Shown in pieces: positions 8,647-17,079 of a stretch of 64,000 nucleotides of DNA. The DNA lies in NCBI GenBank assembly GCA_963798435.1, contig CAWCTF010000006.1, positions 620,001 through 684,000 of the forward strand, read 5' to 3'. The DNA is from JALHST01 sp963798435. Lineage in GTDB: Bacteria; Bacteroidota; Bacteroidia; Flavobacteriales; Flavobacteriaceae. The translations under genes and the position numbers were made by a program. Under the pieces are notes generated by a model. The model did no database searches and was not told where the DNA came from. It saw only the letters and a program-made list of their open reading frames with translations. Each line of letters opens with the position of its first letter. The stretch's first letter is position 1.

Positions 8647-9751
8647 ATGAAAAAAATACTTCCCATTGTACTAATTATAATTTGCTTTTGTAACTGTAAA
8701 ACTGCTGAAAAGAATAAAGATGGGTTTATAATAACAGCATACCTAAGAGGCCTTAAATCTGATTCTGTTTACTTATACAATACATATACAAAAACTTACA
8801 AGTCAATTGCCGTAGGCAATCAAAGGTTCACTTTATCGGGAAATTTGGAGTATCCTGAAATGTTTGACCTTTATCTTAATAAAGAAGAAACTAAATTCCT
8901 GAATATCTTTTTAGAAAATTCAGAAATTGATATTCTCGGCAATGTTGATTCCTTGGAGCAAGTTAATATTGAGGGTTCAAAGGCAAATGAAGAATATCAA
9001 GCATATCGGAAACTCATCCAAAATGACCATGAGATTTTAGATGAACTATATGTCGAATACGATAATGCCAGTAATAATTTAGAATATGAAAAAGCCGACA
9101 GTTTGGATGTTTTGGTCAATACTGTTCAACAATCAATATTAAAAAGAACCTATGCATATTCCATAGAGCATCATCAATCTTCGATTATCCCTTATATCAC
9201 CTATACTTCAAGTATGAGTGCCCCCAATAGAAAAGTTACTAACGATATAATTTTATCATTAAACGAAGAAAATAAAAAAAATCCTAGAATAGCCCAGATT
9301 AGTGCAATGTTTGAAGCAAATAGCCGGACTGAAGTTGGGGGCAATGCCCCACAAGTTCAAATGGAAACAAATAGTGGAAGCCTAATTTCACTGAATGATT
9401 TAAAAGGAAAAGTAGTATTATTGGATTTTTGGGCTTCTTGGTGTACGCCATGTATTAAAAGTTTCCCTGAGTTAAAAGAACTGTACCAAAAATTTCCAAA
9501 TACTAGTTTTGAAATCCTAAGTATTTCTATTGATAAAGACAAGTCGCAATGGGAAAAAGCTGTAGAGCGTAATGGCCTTTCATGGCCTCAGATTCGTAGA
9601 TACGAAGGGGGCAGAAGGTCAAGCACCAAGCGATTATGGAATTCTATTTATCCCCACTACGTATCTAATTGATAAAGAAGGTATAATTGCAGGAAAAAAC
9701 CTACACGGAAAAAAATTAACTGATAAAATCGAAGAATTAATTGCTTATTAA
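8647..9751 (+). CDS. TlpA-like thioredoxin lipoprotein with DUF4369 domain, frameshifted
   Basis: Periplasmic thiol-disulfide oxidoreductase. A lipoprotein signal (ICFCNCKTAEK) is followed by a DUF4369-like domain (residues about 25-120), a helical linker and a thioredoxin fold from about 235 with the active site WASWCTPC. The frame stops at 9672 in a run of five G (9607-9611). With four G the reading continues as AEGQAPSDYGILFIPTTYLI, supplying the cis-proline loop (IPTTY), and ends at 9751 after KLTDKIEELIAY. The frameshift is therefore a single inserted G, from sequencing or recent mutation. It is the third gene of the operon; these proteins reduce periplasmic disulfides, and the partner here is unknown. 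Confidence 0.85.
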
Positions 9752-9758
9752 AACAAGT

Positions 9759-10510
9759 TTATTTTATGTTGAAGTTCAGAACGTTCAACTCAGCGAATGT
9801 TAACACGGCAAGGAAGTAGGGTTCGAGCTTTGCATTTAATAAAGCAAAGAGATCATTTTTTAGAGACTCCAACCTAAGGGCAATGGTGGTCATTTTCTTG
9901 AACCGCTCCATGTGCTTCATGATGCCATTATTGCTCAGCTTCTGAGACTTTATTAACGGCTTACAGGTTCGAAGGTAAAGCTCAAAATTCAGAACAAATG
10001 AATAATTGATCTGAGCCAGGCTAATATCTGAAGTCCTGAATTTTTGTTGGATATAAGAAAGAAGGTATTTTTCCGTAGCATTATAGTTCTTGGCCGTGCC
10101 TCTTGTGAGTTTCTGGATTTCATTCTCCCTATGATATTTGAGCAGATCTTTAAGGGTTCTGAGGGTAGTGTCTAGGCCGAGATACCTTATTTTGATATCC
10201 TGGGCGGTTAAAAGCCGGCCTTCCTCTTGAAGCTCTTTTTTACAATCCCCTAAATCCTTATAAATCTCATCTAGGGTTCTATTAATTGATTTGGCATTTT
10301 TGACTTTGGAATTGACGCGCCCGGCTTCTGCAAATCAGTGTTCTTCATTAATTTCAAGTTTGGAACTTATATCCACCGGGGTATTATCTAGTCTGGGTTC
10401 CCCGACGACCCAAATGTTAATGCTATTTGTTTATAGACCTTACTTAAGTATACCATAAAAACAGGACACGCAATAGAACACGTATCACGGCGTTTTGGTG
10501 CTTTCGATTC
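9759..10510 (-). pseudogene. Tyrosine recombinase (integrase) remnant
   Basis: Minus-strand reading gives the core-binding (SAM-like) region of a Bacteroidota tyrosine recombinase: RVNSKVKNAKSINRTLDEIY, LLTAQDIKIRYLGL, TAKNYNATEKYLLSYIQQKF and RLESLKNDLFALLNAKLEPY, ending at a stop at 9759. An in-frame TGA replaces a probable tryptophan in EEH*FAEAG. The whole catalytic domain with its R-H-R-Y residues is missing and the N-terminal part is scrambled. The upstream end (about 10,460-10,510) reads STKTP on the minus strand and matches the short remnants inside the dispersed repeats. It is clearly inactive and marks a past insertion. Confidence 0.75.
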
Positions 10511-10601
10511 CTAAAGAAAGGATTTCCTTGCCATTTGGACGCATTTCATTCGGCTACGCGGTGAGCAGCACCTTTTGATTGCTTACATCAATATACATGG
10601 A

Positions 10602-10922
10602 TTATAAATTTTGATTGCCATACTTGTCCGCACTGAACAAAACTTTTTTACCATCCGGTGAACATGATGGGTTTTCATCATTGTCGTAATAATCAGCCGG
10701 TCTTGTTTCCTTTCCGGAGATAAGATCCTTGTTATGTACTTTCCATTTATAGGAAAAAATTGATATGAACAATAAGCGATTACCATCGGCCGGCCAAGTG
10801 GCATTGCCGGTAGATAGCGATGTTGCCCGGACCAGGGAATTCGGGCTTTGGGCACTACAAAATGATGAAAGAAAGAGCATAAAATGGGTAGAAATGATAC
10901 TAGATCTTAATTTTAGGCCCAT
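10602..10922 (-). pseudogene. Fragment of a secreted WD40-like (PD40/TolB-type) beta-propeller protein
   Basis: About 106 residues: a signal peptide ending FCSAQ, then two propeller-like blades with ATWPADGNRLLFIS and SCSPDGKKVLFSADKYGN, matching the PD40 consensus of a proline/serine-P-D-G-x-x-h-h-F turn. Such proteins normally carry several more blades and an enzymatic or OmpA domain, all absent here. The frame ends next to the recombinase remnant, so the gene was probably truncated by the same rearrangement. Confidence 0.55.
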
Positions 10923-10961
10923 GTATTACGAATTAAAATATTGTAGTAATTTACTTTGAAT

Positions 10962-13154
10962 TTAATTAAAAATGGAATGTATCGGCAATGTTCTTATCCG
11001 TTGACCGGTGGCTGCAAAAATGGCATTGACCAATGCAGGTGCGGCGGGAGGCAATGATGTTTCTCCTAAGCCTTTGGGCGGCTTATCAGTTGAAACAAAC
11101 TCAATATTCATATTGGGTACTTCCTCCATTCGAAGACATCTGTAGTCATGGAAATTTGATTGTTTGGTAGAGCCACCCTCAATGGTTATTTCCCCATAAA
11201 GTGCTGCACCGAGTCCATCTAGAATCCCGCCTTCCACTTGTGCCGAAGCCCCGGACGGATTTATTACAATCCCACAATCAATTACGACATCGACATTTAA
11301 AATACTCAATTTTCCATTTTCATCTATCTTTACCGTTACTACTTCGGCAACATAGGATCCGGAGTTCTTACAAGCTGCAAATCCTCTTCCTTGTCCAGAG
11401 GGCAAAGGTGTGTCCCATTTACTTATCTCCCTCACTTTATTTATGACCACAAGAAAGCGCTCCAGATCAAATGCGTATTCACCAACAACGGGAACCATTC
11501 TTGATGGCCCCAGGAATTTCAGGAAATAATCTATGGAATCCATTTTATTATAAAATGCCAATTCATCCAGAAAACTATGCACGGCAAATGCGGTAGCGGA
11601 ATGCCCCACCGCCCTCCATTGCCCCAAGGGCACATCGCTCAATACATGACCGTATTCAAATTGAAGGTTGGGTACAAAACCCGCAGGAAATTCGTATTCA
11701 TCTATTTCCGTACCGGCTGGCCCTCCCGACCTTCCCAGGGAGGTTTTTCGTGAAGCGTTCGCCAGAATGTGTCGCCACCCCGTGACCATGCCATCGGTTT
11801 CCAACGAGGCGGCAAGTTTTTGTACGCTTGCGGGTCGATACCAATCATGTTTTATATCTTCTTCCCTAGTCCACGTAAGTTTTATTGGCCTACCCATCTT
11901 TTTTGAAAGAATGGCCGCATCCATGGCATAGTCAACATAGTACCTCCTTCCAAAACCACCACCTATTCGAGGTAAATGTATTTTGATTTGTTCAGGCTTC
12001 AGGTCGAAGAGCTTTATCAAACCTTCCTGTAACGCTTCGGGGTTTTGTGTCGGGGCCCATACTTCGCAGCGTTCTGTCTTAAAATCAACCGTACAGTTCA
12101 TGGGCTCCATTGTCACATGCGCCAGAAATGGAACTTCATATAGAGCCTCAAAATTGGAAGTGGCATTTCTTTTTGCCGTATGTATGTTTCCATCTTTCCT
12201 TTCTATGGATGTGGACGTAAGTTGGGAATGAAAACGATCAAATATGCTTTTTGAGTTCTCCTTTCTCGAAGTTGAATTATCCCATTCCACATTTAGCTTT
12301 TCAGCACCTTTGAATGCGGCCCAGGTAGAATTTGCAATAACCCCAATTCCATTCACAAAGTTTGGGCTATTGGGAGCAATGAGCCTTCCCCCATATTGTT
12401 TATTGTCTACTTCGATGATGTCTATGACACCATTCACCAATCTAGCCTCGGTGTCATCCCAAGAGGTTATTCCACCTTCAAAAACAGGGTTTTTAAAAAC
12501 CGTAGCATACAGCATTCCTGGCAGTTTAACATCTATGCTATAATCCACCCCACCACTAACTAGCTTATCCAAATCGACTTGTGGTATGTTTTTACCAACT
12601 ATCTCAAAGGAACCAATTGGTTTGAATTCCACTTTTTCGGGCAATGGTATTAGCGAAGCCTCGAAAATAAGTTCTTCAAATGGCAGTTCATCACCTGATC
12701 TGAGATGTTGCACTTTACCGTTACTTGTTGTGAGTTCCGCTACGGGTTTATTCATTTTATTTGCGGCAGCTTCAATGAGCGCATGCCTTACAAAAGCGCC
12801 GGCAGTCCTCATCAGATCCCAGTTCAGGACAATGGCGTAACTGCCTCCGGACCACTGCTCTTTATAAATTTCCTCAAAGTCCCCTTGTACAACCTTTACC
12901 TTTTTCCAGCTTGCCCCCAATTCTTCCGCAAGTATCATAGGCAGGGCGGTTTTAACTCCTTGTCCTATTTCAGGATTTTTGGCAATAAGGGTAACAAACC
13001 CCTCCGTATCGATTTTAATGAGGGGAGAGAACTCATAAAACACCGGTGACAATTTTTCCGGCTCGCATGATTGAATGTTTAGACCAACTATCATGGCTCC
13101 GCTGGCCGAAACGGTTAGTTTTATAAAATTTCTTCTATCCAGTTTGTTTTTCAT
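10962..13154 (-). CDS. Xanthine dehydrogenase-family molybdopterin-binding subunit (isoquinoline 1-oxidoreductase beta type)
   Basis: Large catalytic subunit (730 residues) of a molybdenum hydroxylase, which oxidises N-heterocycles or aldehydes with water as oxygen donor. It starts with a twin-arginine signal (RRNFIKLTVSASGAMIVGL), so the folded, cofactor-loaded enzyme is exported. Molybdopterin-binding stretches include GQGVKTALPMILAEELGA, LPRIGGGFGRRYYVDYA and GQWRAVGHSATAFAVHSFLD. GLGETSLPP near the C-terminus carries the conserved catalytic glutamate. The partner 2Fe-2S subunit lies upstream on the same strand, 280 bases away. No cytochrome c third subunit or XdhC-type maturation factor is in the window. 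The true substrate cannot be read from sequence. Confidence 0.9.
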   Translation of the reverse strand: MKNKLDRRNFIKLTVSASGAMIVGLNIQSCEPEKLSPVFYEFSPLIKIDTEGFVTLIAKNPEIGQGVKTALPMILAEELGASWKKVKVVQGDFEEIYKEQWSGGSYAIVLNWDLMRTAGAFVRHALIEAAANKMNKPVAELTTSNGKVQHLRSGDELPFEELIFEASLIPLPEKVEFKPIGSFEIVGKNIPQVDLDKLVSGGVDYSIDVKLPGMLYATVFKNPVFEGGITSWDDTEARLVNGVIDIIEVDNKQYGGRLIAPNSPNFVNGIGVIANSTWAAFKGAEKLNVEWDNSTSRKENSKSIFDRFHSQLTSTSIERKDGNIHTAKRNATSNFEALYEVPFLAHVTMEPMNCTVDFKTERCEVWAPTQNPEALQEGLIKLFDLKPEQIKIHLPRIGGGFGRRYYVDYAMDAAILSKKMGRPIKLTWTREEDIKHDWYRPASVQKLAASLETDGMVTGWRHILANASRKTSLGRSGGPAGTEIDEYEFPAGFVPNLQFEYGHVLSDVPLGQWRAVGHSATAFAVHSFLDELAFYNKMDSIDYFLKFLGPSRMVPVVGEYAFDLERFLVVINKVREISKWDTPLPSGQGRGFAACKNSGSYVAEVVTVKIDENGKLSILNVDVVIDCGIVINPSGASAQVEGGILDGLGAALYGEITIEGGSTKQSNFHDYRCLRMEEVPNMNIEFVSTDKPPKGLGETSLPPAAPALVNAIFAATGQRIRTLPIHSIFN

Positions 13155-13433
13155 TACACGGTTTGTTTACTTTCTATTCAGAAGTATTAAAATTATATTG
13201 GGAAATGATGATTTATGAATACTTTCCCAAAAGCATATTTAGCGTCTTCGCTAAAATGTGGGCAGGATCGAACAAGCACACTACAACTATATCTAACCGT
13301 CCATTTCCTTAATATTCTGAAAAATTATTCGATCCCAATCTCACTATGTTCTATTTTATGTGGGTATATAAAACCTGTTGACAATAACTCTCTCTAATTC
13401 AGCTTATAATCATGATGGATATACTAAATTTAA

Positions 13434-13898
13434 TTATTGATTAATTTGAGAAGTGGCGAACTTTATGGCCTTGCGTATCCTCATATAAGTACCACATCGA
13501 CAAATGTTACCTGCCATTGCCTCGTTAATCTCAATATCGGTAGGGGTTTCATTGACTGAAATCAAAGCGGCCGCAGACATAATTTGACCCGATTGACAGT
13601 AACCACACTGGGGTACGTCCATAAATTTCCAAGCTAGTTGTATTGGGTGGGATTCTTCCTTGGACAAGCCTTCAATGGTGGTAATATCACCATCCAACGC
13701 AGAAGCTACAGGAAAAGTACAGGACCTGATGGCTCTTCCAGAATAATGTATCGTGCAGGCACCGCACAATCCCTTTCCACAGCCAAATTTTGTACCGTTC
13801 AACCCTAGAAGGTCTCTGAGAATCCACAACATAGGCGTCTGAGGGTCGGCCGAGACCACTTTTTTTTCGTTATTGATAGTTAAGGTATAAGATGGCAT
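13434..13898 (-). CDS. 2Fe-2S subunit of the molybdenum hydroxylase (isoquinoline 1-oxidoreductase alpha type)
   Basis: A 154-residue ferredoxin-like electron-transfer subunit. The N-terminal plant-type cluster site is GCGKGLCGACTIHYSG with a fourth cysteine in IRSCTF; the C-terminal cluster site is CGYCQSGQIM plus NICRCGTYMRIRKAI, which also contacts the molybdopterin. It has no signal peptide, as expected for a subunit that hitch-hikes through the Tat system with its partner. It is first in the pair, and the 280-base gap before the large subunit (13,155-13,433) holds no gene. Confidence 0.92.
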   Translation of the reverse strand: MPSYTLTINNEKKVVSADPQTPMLWILRDLLGLNGTKFGCGKGLCGACTIHYSGRAIRSCTFPVASALDGDITTIEGLSKEESHPIQLAWKFMDVPQCGYCQSGQIMSAAALISVNETPTDIEINEAMAGNICRCGTYMRIRKAIKFATSQINQ

Positions 13899-14055
13899 AT
13901 ATTACTTTTGAGTTCATAATTTAATTCGTATGGATCGATAAACTTAATTTATAAAATGACGGAAGGCATCCGGGATTTAAATCCTAAATTATTACTTAAA
14001 CATTATAAAAAGTAATGATTGCAGTAAACGGGTGAAGATTTGATAGTGAATGGTA

Positions 14056-14814
14056 TTAATAGCTTCTTTTCTTAAAAAAAAGATTGATTTCCTTTTCGAA
14101 ATTTCTACTGACCCTTCGTCTTGTACCATCTTTCATAATCACCTCAAGGTTGTAGTCGGCACCTCTGGAAAGGATGGAAACATAGTTAACGTTAATTATT
14201 GTCGATCTATGGATTCTTTTGAAAACATCGGAAGGGAGCACGTCGTGGAACGACTTTAAAGATTTTCTCATAACAAAAATACCTTCTGTAGTGAAAAGCC
14301 TGGTATAGTAATTTTCTGCTGCCAAACAATAGATTTGATCCGATGTACAAAAGAATTTATTGCCTCCTCGGGTCAATTCGATCAATAAGCTTGATTCTTC
14401 TATTTTGACCGCCAGTAATTTATCGATTACGAACCATATCAATCCGACATCAATACTCGTCCAGAATATAAAAAAATAGGGGTATACCCCATATTTGGTG
14501 GCAGGCATATCCAAATATGGACTAAAGTTTGAACTCAGAAGAAAAAACCATCCAAAATGAATTCCCACCCATACGATACCTGAACTGATAAGTATGGGCA
14601 AAATAAATTTGGAGCCATATTTATATATGGCTATTTTTTTAATGCCTTTATAGCCAATGACCCAGGGTGTCCAGATTGCGATTTGCCACAGTAATACCTG
14701 ATAAAGGGAAACCTGCTTCCGTAAGTTTTCTTCCCGCCAATAGATCAATAGGCCTATGAGAATACCCATTAAGATCACTAAAGTAAAAAATCTTCTAATT
14801 TTCATACCACCCAA
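14056..14814 (-). CDS. Membrane-bound LytTR-family DNA-binding regulator
   Basis: A 252-residue protein with about four transmembrane helices in residues 1-135 (FFTLVILMGILIGLLIYW is the first) and a C-terminal LytTR DNA-binding domain at about 150-248, with the family signatures AAENYYTRLFTTEG, VFKRIHRSTIINVNYVSIL and DGTRRRVSRNF. There is no kinase or receiver domain, so it is a one-component membrane regulator, a layout common in Bacteroidota. It is encoded just upstream of the molybdenum hydroxylase pair on the same strand (157 bases away), so control of that pair is plausible but unproven. Confidence 0.85.
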   Translation of the reverse strand: MGGMKIRRFFTLVILMGILIGLLIYWREENLRKQVSLYQVLLWQIAIWTPWVIGYKGIKKIAIYKYGSKFILPILISSGIVWVGIHFGWFFLLSSNFSPYLDMPATKYGVYPYFFIFWTSIDVGLIWFVIDKLLAVKIEESSLLIELTRGGNKFFCTSDQIYCLAAENYYTRLFTTEGIFVMRKSLKSFHDVLPSDVFKRIHRSTIINVNYVSILSRGADYNLEVIMKDGTRRRVSRNFEKEINLFFKKRSY

Positions 14815-15500
14815 AAGTTAGGTAAATATATTTTTCATGCTATTTTTTTGTGAAATTTTATTTAGAAAACACTGGCAAACATTATTTGAACTGTTTGTTC
14901 ATTTTCGGTTCCTTTGGTTTCCAAAATTGGGGATTGTCTGGTTATCCAACCACAAATTGGCCGGTACTTTCTAAAAAAAATAATACAATTTTTATAGGTC
15001 TCTCTGTTTTATGGCTGAATAATTATATAAAGTGTTGGTTTTTGTTAGATACCTACAAAGTTCATTATATCAAAAATTTGTAGTTATATATCCACCCAAC
15101 CTCTAAACACCTTAGCCATTCCCACTCCATTAGATTCCGGCAAATACGCTTCTTATCATCTGTCTTGGACACTGGCCCATATTTTGAACTTTCCACTTCG
15201 TGAACCCACCACTAGGGAAGGAATTATCTGCTTCAAGTCGTAAATCTGGGCTAGAGTCCGCTTGACCTGATATTCGTCTTTCTGTTTTTGTTCAGCTTCA
15301 AAAGAATACGAATTTTCACGCCTTTAGGGTTTTTGATATACCGCCCTACCCGCCACCATTTCCTTTTTTGATGTCAAATCAACAACATTCATTCTAGGAC
15401 GGCGGCTTTTTGTACTGTTTATATCTCAAAAGGTCATCATCCTATTTCCCTGCGAACCAAACTCCACAATCCATGTAGATATAGTATGTTCGAAAGTATA
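14815..15500. other. Gene-free stretch left of repeat copy R3
   Basis: No reading frame here has recognisable homology or codon pattern on either strand. The part after about 15,430 has the look of recombinase N-terminal debris seen at 10,370-10,440 and 25,230-25,300, but I could not align it convincingly. I see no RNA gene. Confidence 0.4.
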
Positions 15501-15504
15501 GGTA

Positions 15505-16070
15505 AGAATAGGACACGCAATAGGACATCTTCATTATGAAATTTATACCGATTTGGGGTGTTTTGGCAGTGTTTTTAAAAACTTTCAGTCGGGCCTGCCT
15601 GACGGAGATCATTTTCAATAATCGAAGTCAGGGTAGCAGCGTTAGAATCTTCGCCAATGAGAAAAAAATGAATATTGGGCCGATGCTGTGCAAGAAATAA
15701 ATTTCACGAAGTTCTCTTCTTTAACATCTTTACGAGGAGAAGAGGTCATTCAAAATGGTGAAAGTCTAAATCTTGTTAAGTTAGATACTTTCCTGACAAA
15801 CTTCAAAATAAGATATGTTGTAAAATTCAAGTCAATGTATGACGAAGAATTTACACTAACCTATGAATTCTTGTTAGGGATCTCTTAAATAAGCGGGAAG
15901 TGTAAAAACCATACTTGATTAGTGCTTTTGATTTCATGAATAGGATTGGTGGGCCTCCAGGTATTACAGCTTAGACAAGCTCTAATCTTTGGGATTATGC
16001 GTCAGAAGGCAAAAAATTTAGTCAATAAAGCATTTCGCAGAGTTTTAAAAAAGGTTCGTTTTTTAGTACT
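15505..16070. repeat. Dispersed repeat copy R3
   Basis: Begins with AATAGGACACGCAATAGGAC (from about 15,509), a tandem of the AATAGGACAC motif, then a stretch shared with 25,318-25,370 (ATGAAATTTNTACNGATTT, then GGGTGTTTTGGCAGTGTT). The 53-base core follows at 15,587-15,639 with one mismatch (GGGTAGCAG). A later segment, 15,985-16,065 (AGAAGGCAAAAAAT, then AAAGCATTTC and GGTTCGTTTT), matches R1 at 6790-6860. The short open frames inside it (15,688-15,888 and 15,946-16,155) look like chance frames. Confidence 0.7.
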
Positions 16071-16191
16071 AAACCCTGTCCAAATCAATATTGGCAAAAT
16101 AAGGATAATTCGTTCGTGTAGAGTTGACATCGGTTTTTATTTCGCCTCATTTTAAAAAATATGAAATATTTTCTTATTGCAATTACCAGAA

Positions 16192-16917
16192 TCATGTCAT
16201 AAAACGATATAAGTATGGGGCCTTATTCGAGGCACCCGTATATTTCTTTTCAAGCCTTTCAAGTACACCTAGGTCCAACATTTTCTTTTGAAAATTATTC
16301 CTTCGGTAGGGCCTGTCGTAAACTGTCTCGTAAAGTTGTTGTAGTTCTTTCATGGTAAATTTTTGTGGAAGCATATTGAAACCTAAAAGTTTTTTGTCAA
16401 GTTGCAAGCGCAGTGCATCCAAGGCCCATTTTACCTGTTCGTTATGATCACCTATCATCTTTGGCAATGCGCTGATTTCATGCCAATCGATCGAACAATC
16501 AATATCCATCAGTTTAGGCACAACTTTATTGATGTTCACCAAGGCATAATAGCCTATTGAAACAAATCGTTGGGTCAGCCATTGCATAAATTGGTTATCC
16601 ATACCCCATGTGTCAAATTGGGTCTGATTCAATGCGAGAATGCGGTCAATATCCTTCTGGTTCGTTCGTGGAACATCCCCGAAAACGTGGTACTGTTCCA
16701 GATAAATATTGTTAATACCAGTCCTTTCTTCCAAAATGCGCTTGGCAGCCTGGTCAATACCTTCATCTTGCAAAACAAAACCACTGGGCAAGGCCCAAAA
16801 ATCTCCTTCGAAGTTCAGCTTCGGCACCAAGACCTTTAATTTTTTATTATCGTAGCCAAAAATTACACAATCTATTGAAAGCTGATTTATGAATTTATTG
16901 GATTTGAAGTCGGCCAT
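16192..16917 (-). CDS. NrtR-type Nudix-domain transcriptional regulator
   Basis: A 241-residue protein combining an N-terminal Nudix fold (residues about 8-145) with a C-terminal winged helix (about 160-235), the architecture of NrtR/AraR-type repressors. The Nudix box spans about residues 46-68 (GFVLQDEG, then AAKRILEERTGI); against the consensus REUxEExGU the first glutamate is I and one of the later pair is R, so hydrolase activity is probably lost, as in known regulator members. The C-terminal segment (KFTMKELQQLYETVYDRPY, then RRNNFQKKML) matches the DNA-binding end. It is divergent from the dehydrogenase/GH2/SDR operon; a palindrome in the shared intergenic region is the likely operator. 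A sugar or sugar-phosphate effector is inferred. Confidence 0.88.
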   Translation of the reverse strand: MADFKSNKFINQLSIDCVIFGYDNKKLKVLVPKLNFEGDFWALPSGFVLQDEGIDQAAKRILEERTGINNIYLEQYHVFGDVPRTNQKDIDRILALNQTQFDTWGMDNQFMQWLTQRFVSIGYYALVNINKVVPKLMDIDCSIDWHEISALPKMIGDHNEQVKWALDALRLQLDKKLLGFNMLPQKFTMKELQQLYETVYDRPYRRNNFQKKMLDLGVLERLEKKYTGASNKAPYLYRFMT

Positions 16918-17014
16918 ACTATTTAAGGCTGGAATTTATTAGACAACAATATATAAATAGATAATAGGGTAGCTACCATCTGAATACATTTAATTTTATA
17001 AATATAAAGAATAT

Positions 17015-17057
17015 TATTGTCTTTTTTATAGACAATATAAAATAAATCCTATATTTG
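17015..17057 (+). promoter_or_regulatory. Operator-like palindrome and promoter of the carbohydrate operon
   Basis: TATTGTC at 17,015-17,021 and GACAATA at 17,031-17,037 form a perfect 7-base inverted repeat with a 9-base A/T spacer. A TAnnTTTG element (TATATTTG) lies at 17,050-17,057, 22 bases before the ATG at 17,080. A related half-site (AGACAACAAT) is at 16,941-16,950 near the start of the divergent regulator. This fits binding of the NrtR-type protein to repress both directions; binding itself is inference. Confidence 0.6.
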
Positions 17058-17079
17058 CCTAATTTCTAAACTGTTAAAC

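Noticed and set aside
11668..12840. Several antisense open frames over the molybdenum hydroxylase large subunit
   Set aside because: They are shadows of a well-recognised coding frame on the minus strand and have no features of their own.
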